Source of the DNA: Hypoxylon rubiginosum
Lineage: Eukaryota > Ascomycota > Sordariomycetes > Xylariales > Hypoxylaceae
Length of the DNA: 64,000 nucleotides
Assembly (NCBI GenBank): GCA_902806565.1
Contig: CADCXA010000016.1
Span: 1,116,001-1,180,000 of the forward strand
Reading direction: 5' to 3'
This document shows, one piece after another, positions 10,323-21,884 of this stretch. The notes below the pieces were generated by a model. That model was not told where the DNA came from. It saw only the letters and a list, made by a program, of their open reading frames with translations, and ran no database searches. Numbering within the stretch: the stretch's first letter is position 1; the number at the start of each line of letters is the position of its first letter. The position numbers and the translations under genes were made by a program.

Positions 10323-12349
10323 GGCTTGTGTGGTTTTTGTAACCTTGACTGTTGAACGATCGCAAGAGCTTGGAGCTTGAAGAAGCTCGGTACCGTTAAA
10401 AATTCCAAGCAGAAGATTGCCCCACCATCCACCAATCTGCCAATCCAATCCTAAGAACCCTGCAACAGCTTGAGCCCCACTACGAGCACAGACCAATTTG
10501 GCCATCAATTTCCCGTGCTCAGAAGATTTTCTCGAAATTTTCTTTCTGCTAATTCTCAACTTAAAAGAAACGTTTTCCTCCAAATTCAACACCCAACGTA
10601 CCTACTCTCCTCGTCAACACAACAGTATCTTCTAGCATATGAAGAGCTTGTAGAACTCCAAATGTTCTTGAGTTTTTCCTTCTCTATTGAGAAAGTGCTC
10701 TGGAGCTATGGAAATGGTTGGGACTATCTGCTCGAGGAATTCTTGAATACCTCATTGTGAGCCCTTTGGAAACATTCAGGTAGGATACCATCTTCCCCTT
10801 AACCATCTCCGACATTGGTTTCCACACAATCCTTGCTACTGATGAATTCATTTCCACTGTTCTTCGCGACCACCTGAGCGGACTGAACAAACATGCACTA
10901 CCATCTGAAGCACGAACTCGCTATATCCGTTGTCATAATTTCGCTTGGTTCTTTGACTAATCGATTTACTAGGTGGCACTACCATACGATGCCTTTGCTC
11001 TTCGTTAATTGGGCTTAGGACCACCGACTTCGGGTCAGTAAGCTCTCAGTTTTCCTTCCCTATTGTACCTGTCCATGATGAAATCTTTTTTATCAGTTCT
11101 GCTTCTGAAGCGCTGTGAAGATACCCCTATACCAAAAATATATTTTCTGATTGATATACTTCGTACCATGTTATTGCTTGCTTATTTCTTGGTCGATTAC
11201 GAAGCTAACGTATAAAGGTGCGCAGCAGTCCGTTAACCTCTAGTATCAAAAAACAATTGGCGTATTACGTGTAAGTCTAACCTGTCTTTATTTCTATGGT
11301 CTTTTTTATCATGATGAAAACTGTTTATCCATTCAACTATCTCACAGCGAGTCGAGCCACCCTCCCGCACCGTAGTTATCCTCTGGGTATGCGATGATCG
11401 GTTGTGGAGTTGTCTCTTGGCTACCTCAGCTTCATGTTGGGGCTAGTCGGAAGTGTCATGTTGGCTTCAGTGTCTTCTACCTTCGTGTCTCGTCTTGAGG
11501 TGCGAAGTTAGAAGACCGACTTGCGTGAATGAGTAAACCGGTTTGTCTGAACTTTCTACACCTACAATTTATTTAATATTGACGCCTGAATCAGAATTTG
11601 ACTGACTGGTTGTGCCGATAGGACTGAAACCAGCTAAGTGAATATTATCCCACCAAGGCCCAAATTTCTGCAAACATCCTGCAGCACACCCTTCAGACTG
11701 TGTAGGGCCAATGCTGGTTCTTGCTACCCAGTGAGAAACTATGGATTAGAGCACTCCAGAAGCCACTTTAGGCCCACCTAACCTTTCGATAGCCGTCGTA
11801 TGATCCCGGTCTTCCAATAAACCTTCAATCACAACGTCGAAAATTAGGTAGGTGGCTGTGCTCAATTTGCTATAGTTGTTGTACGTGCAATCACGGTCTA
11901 CAAGCGCAGGTGGTGTTCTGCGATCGAATGGTATTCGATATCTCCCGTGAGGATCTTGATCTAGATAGTCATCGATGTGGTCAAGAAAACACTGCTCTTT
12001 ACCTTCGTGAGGACTGGTAGGTAGGTTCATCTATATCAGGAAATGTAGCAATATTCTTGATATGTGACGAATGTTAAGTCTATACGACGGAAGGAATTAA
12101 GGAACTAAAGTCAATCACCGTTCCTGGGGTTTAAAAGTGAAAACACATCTAATCGCTGGATTCTTTGAGAATTGAGGTTCTGTTTCGGAGCTCAGGATAT
12201 TGGTTATGACGGCTTCGCTAGCAAAGTTCTTCTGATTGCTTACAATTTACACATTGAACAATATTCCTATCTATGGTCTAGGCGATTCGGTATAGACTCG
12301 CTCTTCTATGACTTATGTAAACGAATACAAGCAATTCCATCTCGCACCT
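10323..12349. other. Two-kilobase gene-poor region between mtr3 and the SDR gene
   Basis: Several GT...AG-like pairs and short frames occur, but no domain-bearing coding exon can be assembled. One modest minus-strand frame at 11746-12030 is listed separately. The mtr3 promoter must lie near 10323-10600. Confidence 0.45.
11746..12030 (-). CDS. Hypothetical protein, uncertain (94 residues)
   Basis: An ATG-to-stop frame on the minus strand. It has mixed, non-repetitive composition (starts MNLPTSPHEGKEQCF, ends GGPKVASGVL), no signal peptide, no membrane segment and no recognised motif. The composition is more protein-like than neighbouring chance frames, but it lies alone in a gene-poor stretch and no introns or partner exons are evident. 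It may be a chance ORF or a remnant of a decayed gene. Confidence 0.15.
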   Translation of the reverse strand: MNLPTSPHEGKEQCFLDHIDDYLDQDPHGRYRIPFDRRTPPALVDRDCTYNNYSKLSTATYLIFDVVIEGLLEDRDHTTAIERLGGPKVASGVL

Positions 12350-13478
12350 CTATGATTTTCTATGCATGATGAGAGCACTAGCTTGATGGTTAGGGAAGAC
12401 GAGAGTATCGGCTACCACGACGTTTTCTCTTCTTCCAGCAACGAACACTACCACTTCAGCAATGTCATCCGGCGTCAGGGGTTCACAACCACTTCAATAA
12501 CGTTAATATCAAATAATCATCTATGCAAATAGGAAGAATCACTTACGCATAGACAGCATCTGCCTTGGACTTATCTCCGTAGAACCGGACAACGGAGAAT
12601 TCCTAGCAAACGCCATTAGCTCTTCCGCTTACGGAGGAATATCACATTGGAAAAAATGGCGTACCGTTTCAACCTGGCCGGGGTCGATCTCAAGAACTCG
12701 GACTCTCGAGGCGACGAGCTCCTTGCGCAGGGACTCGGTGAAGCTGCGGACGGCGGCCTTGGTGGCGCAGTAGATGCCGCCGCCCGGGTAGGGCTCGCGG
12801 CCGGCGATGCTGCCGACGTTGATGATGTCGCCGCGGCCGCCGTCGGGCCGCTTGAGGAAGACGGCAAGTACGGCCTGCGTCATGTTGATCAGGCCCGTCA
12901 CGTTGGTCGCGAACATGACGTTCATATCCGCCTCGGCGATCTCGGGCGCGCGGGCTACGCCCTTGACCAGGCCGCTGTTTGCTTTGTTAGTTTATTGGTC
13001 TCTGCCAGCTAGACGTGGAATAATTATGGGATTTAGATACACATTTATGGTACGGGAAACGGTATACGTGCGAATCAGACGAATTTAGCAGGCCAACCAA
13101 AAAGGGGAAATGGGGGGGATGGCAAGCATAATTACCGTCTCACAACTATCCGAAATGAAATGCAGTAACTTACGCATTGTTCACCAGCACGTCGATGTCC
13201 CTAAACTCCTCGGGCAGGCCGGCGACGAAGCCGCGGATCTCCTCGGGGTTGCTCACGTCGAGCTTGACGGGCAGCACCTTGACGCCGTCGCCGACCTCCT
13301 TGACGATGTCGTCGGCGACCTGGCGCAGGGTCTCGGCGCGGCGCGCCGTGAGCACCAGCTTCAGGCTCTTAGGCGACGTCCGCGCGAACTCGAAAGCCGT
13401 GCTGCGCCCGATGCCCGAGGACGCCCCCGTGATCACGATGGTCTTGCCCTCGAGGCGCTTGGCTACGGCGGACGACAT
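12350..13478 (-). CDS. NADP-dependent short-chain dehydrogenase, YMR226C/YdfG-like 3-hydroxy acid (serine) dehydrogenase
   Basis: Four exons: 13478-13174, 12974-12665, 12602-12547 and 12491-12350, giving 270 residues (yeast YMR226C has 267). All phases agree and join VNNA to GLVKGVARAPEI, GQVET to EFSVVRFYG, and DAVYA to GCEPLTPDDIAEVV. The Rossmann dinucleotide motif is GASSGIG. The catalytic motif is SIAG followed by YCATK (Tyr-x3-Lys), and the segment DPGQVETEFS is shared with YMR226C. The C-terminus ends PNHQASALIMHRKS. The family oxidises serine and 3-hydroxy acids and reduces related carbonyls with NADP(H). An in-frame upstream ATG at 13607 would add 43 basic, hydroxylated residues resembling a mitochondrial presequence, so two start choices exist. 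Confidence 0.9.
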
Positions 13479-14067
13479 GGCTCGGTTCAGTATGTCGCTA
13501 CTACTACGGTTTAATAGGTTACCGGCAGGAAAGATAATGCTGACTCTGGGGCGCGATGAGAGTGTGAAGTGCCGGAGTGTAGAGAGGGCAGTTCGCAAGA
13601 TTAGCATAAGGGGATCAGATACTTGAGAACTTGAGCAAATAGGAAATGAGATACGAATCGAATCGTTTGGAGGTATGTCACATATAGATAAAAATTGTAG
13701 ATAACTACGCGATATGTAACAAGGTCTTTCTTTGGATGCCGAATCGCCGCGATGATGTGCTCAACCCCGCCGTAGCTATCATAAGTTGCCCCGCCGGTAT
13801 CGTAGCGGTTCGGTTCAGTGGACGCTGTGCCAGAAGGTACTCTTAGAAAAAGTAGCAATACCAATTGATGCACATCTTTTACCTTCCTGGTGGTACGAAA
13901 TTTAACTTGTTTTAGAATAAAAATAAACTCTAGAAACGAGCTTATCTAAAAATAAAACTCAGTGCGAGCCTTCTCTCACTCTATAGAGATGAATATACGC
14001 CTAATTCAATTAATTGGGGGCAGATAAAAAGCAACTTTGAAAAAGAAAATGAGTTGTAATGAGAAAA
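13479..14067. other. Upstream region of the SDR gene
   Basis: Includes the optional 43-codon in-frame extension (13479-13607). Beyond that no gene is recognised; AT-rich. The bases just before 14068 are the oligo-T terminator of the tRNA gene. Confidence 0.45.
14064..14067 (-). terminator. Pol III oligo-T terminator of tRNA-Gln
   Basis: TTTT on the minus strand directly follows the tRNA 3' end, as expected for RNA polymerase III. Confidence 0.8.
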
Positions 14068-14146
14068 GGCCCCGCCGAGGATTGAACTCAGGTCTCAGGA
14101 AAGTTGATCTCAAAATCCTGCGTGCTAACCACTACACTACGCGGCC
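14068..14146 (-). tRNA. tRNA-Gln (anticodon TTG) with an 8-nt intron
   Basis: Read on the minus strand, the acceptor stem is GGCCGCG/CGGGGCC, with one G-G mismatch at pair 5-68. The D arm is GTGT-AGTGGTTA-GCAC and the anticodon stem CAGGA/TCCTG. The T arm is CTGAG-TTCAATC-CTCGG. The enlarged 15-nt anticodon loop begins TTTTGA, giving anticodon TTG at 14113-14111. Removing 8 nt (14109-14102) after position 37 leaves a normal 7-nt loop and a 71-nt tRNA. Internal A- and B-box-like sequences are present, and the downstream flank has TTTT as a Pol III terminator. It reads CAA glutamine codons. Its intron would be a substrate of the Sen complex, and UUG-anticodon tRNA is an Elongator target. Confidence 0.9.
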
Positions 14147-15270
14147 GATGGCATTTCGCTTATTAACATAACTTATATACCACTAAACATGCATTACATA
14201 ATACAATCCACTCAATTTTCTCAGTTTGCTCCAACCGCGAAGCTCATCTTAACATCCAGTTATGTGACTTGATTTGACTCAAACCCTTTAAAGTATCGGT
14301 TTAAAGCTCTGTTGTCTCTAAACGCATCTTAAGAGTTTGTTGATAACTCATAACTGATAATCGAGACATGACAAAAATGATTTTGCTAAGCTAAGACTTC
14401 AACGTCCCTTGAGGGCATTTCATATTCATTTGGCGAATGATAACATTTCCTACTTCGTATATAATATGAAATACAGTTATGTACACGCTCGTGTAGTCTC
14501 AGAACTCAATGGAGGTTACGTTGACATAGATATGTTGCTTGCTAACCTCTCCAGGTCTCCTAAAAGACCGGTCTACCTCGTCAAAGCATCTCATGTGGAA
14601 GCAGAACTGTGGCACTCATTATTTGCTGCTATTCTGACTTATCAAGCCAACTCCATGCCAACTCCACGACTTCTTTATACTCGGTTCCAGCGCTCTCTTT
14701 CGGCGTTATAGTCAGAGGCCTATCCCATAAGTACTTTTCGCATTGCACTACATAGATGCTGACAGTTTAATCTCGGGCCTAGATTCTCTGCGTGCCTGAG
14801 ATCTGAGACTTAAGCCAGGCTATAGACATGTTTGGCGTTTCGTATAGTGGTCGATAGCAAGCCAATGCTTCCCCGGATGAAAAGCTCATATACAGCAAAA
14901 GCACCTTTCACGTGAATAGAACGAGCTCGTGTAACTATGTAGATCGGCAACTATATGATCTGCAACTAATAGTAGAGATGCATTAAAGAGAATGGCTAGG
15001 GGGATAGATTGATGACGAAGGAGCCGACGTGGGGTAGTATCGGAAGCAACAAAGTCAACCAATTTATATGCGACAATGACGACATAGATTTAAGAAGCAG
15101 GAATTGAAAATCAAGTATCTACAACTTTATGAGTATGCGAAAGCCTCTATAACTAAGTCGCTACTACTTATTTTTATTTTTATTTTTTTGAGGATATAGG
15201 TTTTAGCCTAGGTAAAAAGATATGAACATAAACTAAATTCACTGCTGTCCCGTTAGAGAGAGATTTCATT
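14147..15270. other. Intergenic region between tRNA-Gln and erdS
   Basis: AT-rich, with no recognised gene. A 100-codon plus-strand frame (14409-14711) has no motif. A T-rich tract at about 15168-15189 precedes the erdS start, as is common in fungal promoters. Confidence 0.45.
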
Positions 15271-17919
15271 ATGTCGGGTCCATTGCCTCATGAGATTACT
15301 CGTGTGGCTCGTGCCATCACCGCCCCTTTTCGATCAACCAAACATGACAACGAGTCCGAAACCCCCGAAAAGGGGAAATCGGCACAGCGTAGCGAGGCTA
15401 AGCGGCAGGAGAAGCTCGAAAAGTCTGAGCACCGCCAGCAGGAACAGGAAGAGTTAGAACAACGTCGGCGACAGGAGGATGAGCAAGCAGAGCAGGAGGA
15501 AGATGAGGAAACGAAGGCACGCTACGGCGAAAACAATCATCCTCATGAGCTGTGCTCGCTCGGACAGGTTGGCACTCTGTCTGAGGGATCCGAGGTCAAC
15601 TTTCGTGCCAGGATATTCACCCAGAGGCGGGTATCCCGATCTCTGAACTTTTTGCTGTTTCGACACCAGACAGACTCTATCCAGGGCGTGCTATCGCGTG
15701 CCTCGCCGCATATGATACGATGGGTACAGAGGCTTCATCCCGAGTCGCTTGTCCATGTCACCGGCACCCTGCAGAAGCCAAAAGATCCTGTAACCTCTGC
15801 GACAATATCCCACCTGGAAGTTCAGGTCTACTCTTTACATCTTGTCAACCCCGCCAACGATTTGCCCTTCGACAACTACGAGCCGCCCGAAGCGCTCCGT
15901 CATCGTCTATCCGGACGTGTCATGGATCTCCGTCATCCCGCAAACCAGGGCATCTTCAGAGTACGCGCTATGATCGTTCGAAAATTCCGCGAAGCCCTAG
16001 AAGAGAAGGGCTTCTTGGAAATCCAGACGCCGAAGCTGCAGCCTGCGGCAACGGAGAGCGGCTCAGAAGTGTTTAAAGTGCAGTACTTCGGCCGGACGGC
16101 GTTCTTAGCGCAGAGTCCACAACTAGCAAAACAGATGGTCATATCGGCCGACTTTAAGAAGGTCTACGAGGTAAATCTCAATAGAAGCTTCTCTTAGTAC
16201 CCGAATCGCAAACTAACGCTACTCTTCTAGATCGGCCCGGTGTTTCGAGCAGAGAATTCAAACACACATCGGCATCTGACTGAATATACCGGACTAGACG
16301 TAGAGATGTCCCTAAAAGAGTCATACAGGGAACTTATACAAACTATGGATAAGGTACTTAAAGCTATATTTGCTGCGGTGCAGTCCATGCCCGAGTTAGA
16401 AAACGTCCGAGAGAGATGGCCCAGTAAAGATCTCGTTTGGTTGGATGAGACTCCGGTCATACCCTTTTCTGAAGGCATTCAGATGCTAAGGGACGACGGC
16501 AGGGAGGTTGAAGAGGAAGACTTATCTACGCGCGATGAAATCCGCCTGGGTGAACTCGTCAAGGAGCGGTACCAAACCGACTATTACATCCTAGACAAAT
16601 TTCCAGCTAACGCCAGGCCGTTTTACACGCACAAGGCCGAGGATCCCAAGTGGACGAATTCGTTTGATATATTTCTACGCGGGCAGGAGATCTGCACTGG
16701 TGGTCAACGTATTCACGATGCCAAAGAACTCCGTGCAAGCATGGCAGAGTCGGGCATCAGCGAGCAAGGCATGGAAGAATACTTAGCTGCCTTTGATCTT
16801 GGTCCACCACCTCATGGTGGAGCTGGCCTAGGTTTGGAACGCATAGTGATGCTTCTTCTCGAGCTCGAAGACGTGAGGAACGCCTCGTTATTCCCACGCG
16901 ACCCCAAGTCTTTGCCAGCGCGTCCACCTAGTCTTCCCCATCCAGAAGCAGATACTATGATACCGCGGGGCTCGGAAGAGGAATATCCTCCCGTGGAGAA
17001 ACTTATTGCTAACTATGGCGACGCAACAAATACCTCCTGGCTCGACGACCGATTTGAGATCTGGCGGCACTCGAGCGGAGCCGCAGTAGGGTTCGCCAAG
17101 CAAAACAGCAAATTCGCTATGATCGCGGGCGATCCTCTGTGCGACACGAGACAATACAAGGATGTCATCTCGTCATTTGTCAAGTACGTGCGCAAGGACC
17201 TACGGCTCACGCCTGTCTGGATGCTCGTGTCGGACGAGGTCCAGAAGGTCCTGGGCGACAAGATGGGATGGCGGACGCTCAGCTGCGCCGAAGAGCAGCG
17301 GGTCGACACGGATCAGCACCACGGCACCGCCAACCGAAGAGAGGCGCGCCGAGTGGAGCGGGAAGGGGTCATGACGCACGAGGTCATCGAGCCGAACGAG
17401 GACTTCATACGGCGAGCGGACGAAGCGATCCGGGAATGGCAAGCATCGCGCCAGGGGAAGGGCAAGCAGATCCACCTCACAGAGATCAAGCCCTGGATCG
17501 ACCGCGAGCACCGGCGATACTTTGCAGCTGAGAAGGAAGGCAAGGTGCTCGCCCTCGTCGTCCTGGCCCAGCTGGCGCCCCGGCACGGCTGGCAGGTCAA
17601 GTGGGCCCTGGACTTTCCGAGCGCGCCCAACGGCACCATCGAGGTGCTCGTCGAGACGGCGCTCGCGGCGCTGTCCGGGCCCGTCACCTTCGGCGCGGGC
17701 GTCTCGGAGCGGCTGACGCCCGGCGCGCAGCTCAGCGGCGTGCGCGCCAAGTTCCTGGCGAACACCTACGAGACCATCGTCAAGAACCTGCGGCTGGGCA
17801 ACAAGGCGCAGTTCAGGGAGAAGTTCGGCGTCCTCGGCGAGGGGGTCTACATCTGCTACCCCCGGCACGGCCTGGGGGTTTTGGATCTCCAGCAGATCGT
17901 GCGTTTCTTTGAAGACTGA
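15271..17919 (+). CDS. erdS: Ergosteryl-3beta-O-L-aspartate synthase ErdS (AspRS-DUF2156 fusion)
   Basis: Two exons, 15271-16170 and 16231-17919, with a 60-nt intron (GTAAAT...TTCTAG), giving 862 residues. Residues 1-85 are a charged extension rich in Lys, Glu and Gln. An OB-fold anticodon-binding domain follows (VNFRARIFTQRR). Then comes a class IIb AspRS catalytic core: FLEIQTPKLQ, FLAQSPQLAKQM, motif 2 FRAENSNTHRHLTEY (R306) and motif 3 GLGLERIVMLLLEL (R504). From about residue 545 to the end lies a DUF2156/GNAT-like aminoacyl-transferase domain (EIWRHSSGAAVGFAKQNSKF, QVKWALDFPSAPNGTIEVLVE). In the characterised fungal enzyme the synthetase half makes Asp-tRNA(Asp) and the DUF2156 half transfers Asp to ergosterol. 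Function is assigned from this architecture. A separate housekeeping AspRS is expected elsewhere in the genome. Confidence 0.93.
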
Positions 17920-19146
17920 GCGAGTTCGTCGGCTGTAATGTTTACCTAGAGAGAGCTACAATTAATTACACTACTTCGAGCATAGATATCTGTTACCCGT
18001 AACTTGGAGAGTTCTCTTTGCTCACTAAGCGGCAGCCAGGGGAGAAGCACCTAAGCTGCCCTGTCCAATCGTATAACAACCTGAGCATCTAGAGAAATCC
18101 TGTATATGCACACACATACATCATATTCAATTACCACCCCTAGCTGTAGGGTAGTGTCCCGTCACGAGGCCGGCATCTTGTTACACGAAGTACGTAACCT
18201 GGATCAGAGACTCGCAATCCGACTGAAGCCGGGGCCATCGTCAAATGATTAATGAACGATTACGAGGCCAATGAGACCTCATTCGTCGGTTCTAAAGGGT
18301 TGCTTCCCCGGTTTGAGCTGAACGGGTAAGGCAGGGCTTTCTTCAGCAATGTCACCACCGTTGCGAATCACATCTCTCTCAATGACGAACCCCGAATTTC
18401 CGAGCCGAACCCATGCAGTGCAGCATGTTATCACCCACGAGTAGACTATGTAATGGATGCGTGTAAGCAAATACGTAAAATGTGATAATTGAGAGGTCAC
18501 TTCGTGCCGTATTTCCGCGCTGCTTATTTGCTCGGTCGAGATTGCAGAGTTAACTCGGTGTGTTCGATTCAGGCAGTCTTATCCGTTAACGAGTTCTTAG
18601 AACATTGAAAGGGGGCCATGTCGGCGTCGCTCGGAATCGCTGCGGTTGAGAGTGCAAAAGTATGCAGTCTAGCTACTTAGGTAGATATTCTGCGACGGGA
18701 TAGGCTCGGAATCTCTATGATTGCTCTCACCGGCTGACACATTGCGTTCCTGACCGCCGACCGTTCTGGGTCAGGCAGCCTGGTCGCCTTGCATCTCGAT
18801 GTCGGTGGTGTATCGCGCATTGCTAGGACGAAGGTGATTTCGTCCTGGGGGACATCCTTGGAACCACGCTCGGTTTAGGGGCTGAACTTGGACGGTATGG
18901 TGTCACACCCCCGAGGGCTTGCTGAGTGATACGCACGATGAGGAAGATTGTGTGTCTACCCGTGAAAAGAGCTTCGAGGATGCCAACGAGACCGGGATAT
19001 AAAGGCAGCAGAACCTCGCTCCTCTAAGGCATATTCTAAGACATACTCAAGAGTCAACAAGGAACCCTAGACCAGATTCACGCCTTCGCTTTATCTCGCA
19101 TCGTTTGCAAAGAAGTAGTACATCAGCAAGTTATATATTGCCCAAT
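17920..19146. other. Intergenic region upstream of the oxalate decarboxylase gene
   Basis: No coding exon recognised. It ends in a well-formed promoter with a TATA box (about 18996-19005), followed by about 140 bases of presumed 5' leader. Confidence 0.5.
18996..19005 (+). promoter_or_regulatory. TATA box of the oxalate decarboxylase gene
   Basis: GATATAAAGG lies about 145 bases before the start codon. This leaves room for a transcription start some 30 bases downstream and a leader of about 110 nt. It is the clearest TATA box I noticed in the window, consistent with an inducible, highly expressed secreted enzyme. Confidence 0.65.
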
Positions 19147-21033
19147 ATGAAGTACTCAACAAGTCTCGCTAGTGCCGCCTTAGTCCAACTAGCCCTTGGT
19201 CTTCCAGCGCCACAGTAAGAGCTCTCGAGACCAACTATACCTGCCCTTATGAAGTGAATCCAACTAACGCCTCTTATAGAATGACCTACGAGGACAACAA
19301 GGGGGACGTAGGCGGCGTCAACCCCCCGATTCCAACTTACACCGGCCCTCCAGTCGGCGACCTCCGCGGGTCGACGAACCTACAAGGCGGCATCGCATCG
19401 CGCCCGCCAGTCTCCGGAGGCGCGTCGGCCATTGTTGCGGACCCGGAGCTCGTGGGCGGCCAGCAGGCCGACGGCAAGCTGGGGCTGTACCTGGACTTCA
19501 ACAGCGCCTCGTACCCGGACGGCCCGCAGCCGATCCGCGGCGGCATGGGCGGCACGGACCCGGGCCCCCGGACCTACGAGTACGAGAAGCTGAACCCGGA
19601 CATCTACGCGCCGCCCGAGACGGACACAGGCACCGTGCCGCAAGCAAGTATGTGACACCAGGAGTTATTTCCCCGGGAGCAAATATTCCTAAATGGGAAT
19701 TATTTAGGAGTTGTTACTCCTGAGAGATGTTTCCAGACTCAAATATCTTGCCTGAAGAAGTAATTACTGACTCCTATTATTGCAGTGTGGCCCCTGGGGT
19801 TGAGCCACAACCTCTTCGGCGCCGGCCAGGAGTCCGGCTGGGCCCGCCAGCAGAACCAGAACAACCTCCCCGTGGCCACGGCCATGGCCGGCGTCGACAT
19901 GCGGCTCGCGCCGAACGCGTACCGGGAGCTGCACTGGCACACCTCGGGCGAATGGTGAGGAAATACCTAACCAACCAACCCCTCTCCAACGAATCCATCG
20001 TGGAGGATAAAAGCTAACCGAGGCGTGTTGTATGGTCAGGGCATTGGTCTTGAAGGGTTCGGTCCGCGTGGCGGCTATCGACACGGACGGAGCGTCCTTC
20101 GTCGACGACGTCACCGAGGGGGACGTCTGGTTCTTCCCGCAGGGCGTCCCCCACAGTCTTCAGGCCTTGCACGAGGGAGCCGAGTTCCTGCTGGTCTTCG
20201 ACAGCGGTACATTTTCCGAAACCGACACCTTCCTCGCCACCGAGATGCTCATGCGCACGCCCATCTCCGTCTGGGCCAAGGATCTCCAGACCGATGTCAG
20301 CTCGTTCGACTACATCCCCGACGCGGAGAAATATGTGAGTTATCTGATCTCCCGCCTTCCTATGTAGGATGGGCCATCTAGTGGTGGACGAGTACCTAGG
20401 TATTTGTCACGAAGTGTACTGACCGGGTATAAATAGATCTTCAACGGCACCCCAGCACCGGCCAACATCTCCGAACAGAACATAACCTCGTCCGCCGGCG
20501 CGCTCTGGGGCCCCGACGGCTATACGTACCATTGGTCTCAGCAGGAGTGGCACAACACGACGGGCGGGTCTGTTAAGATCCTGGACCCGGCGACCTTCCC
20601 GGTGGCCGACATGTTCTCTGCGGCACTCGTGGTGCTGGAACCCGGCGCGATGCGCGAGGTGCACTGGCACACCGATAGCGACGAGTGGAATTATTTCTTG
20701 CAAGGGTCCGCTCGCATCACTGTCTACGCGGCCCCTGCCGCCTCCCAGACCTTCGATTTTACCGCCGGCGACGTAGGTTACATCCAAAAGTCGGCCGGTC
20801 ACTACATTGAGAATACGGGTACCGAGGATGTCATCTTCCTCGAGGTGCTCCAGGCCAAGAAGTTCTCCGACATCAGCGCCGCCCAGTGGCTCGCCCTCAC
20901 GCCCCGGCAGATCATCAAGGACACCCTCAACTTGACCGACACCGTGCTCGACGCCATCCCCAAGGACAAGACTCTCATCAAGCCGGGTAACCCCAACATG
21001 ACTGCTATCGCTGGTGGCGGCCAGAACTACTAG
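19147..21033 (+). CDS. Secreted bicupin oxalate decarboxylase
   Basis: Five exons: 19147-19214, 19280-19647, 19786-19954, 20040-20334 and 20437-21033, 498 residues, all phases consistent. The signal peptide (MKYSTSLASAALVQLALGLPAP) is encoded by exon 1. Two cupin domains follow. The first has the manganese ligand motif ELHWHTSGEW, then GDVWFFPQGVPHSLQ. The second has EVHWHTDSDEWNYFLQGSARI, then GDVGYIQKSAGHYIENTG. The layout matches fungal and Bacillus OxdC-type enzymes, which split oxalate into formate and CO2, here probably in the secretory pathway or outside the cell. Several N-glycosylation sequons (NIT, NTT) support secretion. Decarboxylase rather than oxidase activity is inferred from the bicupin family. 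Confidence 0.92.
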
Positions 21034-21366
21034 GAGAGAGGAGTGTTGGACGAGTATAATTAGTTGTTGGAGACTGAGAATAGCGATTGCCCATAAGCTT
21101 ATAGACGTTGGATTTCCTGTATCTCAATTTAGTTGGGTCCTCTGCTTCGTTTCCAATCCTTTTGAAGATCTACACAAATGCCTCTGGAATCCATAATGAA
21201 GAACTTTATTTATCAACATTGCTGCTACCGCTTCGCCCCTTTTCGTCCACTAGTAGCAATTTTCATGAAATATTCTGCTCCCTCTAGAACTGGGTGAAAA
21301 AGCAACTCTCGGCCTACAGTTGGACTTCGCACGTATAACGGTATCCAAGAATGGTTGTGTTGGACC
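21034..21366. other. Convergent gap between the oxalate decarboxylase and DUF7704 genes
   Basis: Two 3' flanks meet here; nothing else recognised. Confidence 0.5.
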
Positions 21367-21884
21367 CTAACCCTGGATTTTGCCAAACAGCCCAGCCAGA
21401 GTCGCAAACTTGATGGCAAGGGTATAGATAGGATATCTCGCTAGCTGCCAGGTCTGGGCATCCCAACTGGTCCAGTCGAGCGCGGCGGCCCAGCCACGAG
21501 GGTCATTCGCCGCAATAGTCGAGAACAGACCGGCCCAGTGCGTGAAGTCGGCTATGATCAAGACCCAAATGTGCAGCTGCAAAAGACGCTTGCTAGGCGG
21601 AGACGCCAACAATATGATGAGACCGTATAGCATCATGTTGAATAGAAAACCGGTAGACTGAGCGGGAACAAACAAGGATTGAATAGGCAGCACTTTGGTT
21701 GCGCCAGACGATATCTCGAAGATGGGCAGCCGCGAGGAGTAATTCATGAGCATGCCATAGGTTCTGTCGTAGTTTGTTAGTACAATACGATACATGAGAA
21801 CTTGAGTACATACATAGCGACTGGCTCTAGATAGAGGAAGAAGATCCGTGGGATGATTGGTAAGAGAGAAGCCGTCGTCGCCAT
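21367..21884 (-). CDS. DUF7704-like membrane protein
   Basis: Two exons, 21884-21814 and 21763-21367, with a 50-nt intron (GTATGT...CGACAG, ACTAAC branch), 155 residues. The N-terminus (MATTASLLPIIPRIFFLYLEPVA) has the R-x-F-F-x-Y-L-E-P pattern of fungal DUF7704 proteins. About four hydrophobic segments follow, including TGFLFNMMLYGLIILLASPP and LHIWVLIIADFTHWAGLFS, with a conserved-looking W-rich stretch (LDWTSWDAQTWQLARYP). It is an integral membrane protein. The biochemical role of this family is unknown to me, and the family assignment rests on the N-terminal motif and layout. Confidence 0.75.

Noticed and set aside
10684..10890. 68-codon minus-strand frame upstream of mtr3
   Set aside because: Too short, no motif, overlaps several equally open frames.
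14409..14711. 100-codon plus-strand frame between the tRNA and erdS
   Set aside because: AT-rich composition, no recognised motif and no flanking exon; kept only as part of the intergenic note.
17200..17868. 222-codon minus-strand frame opposite the DUF2156 part of erdS
   Set aside because: Antisense shadow of a GC-rich exon; no motif, promoter or splice structure.
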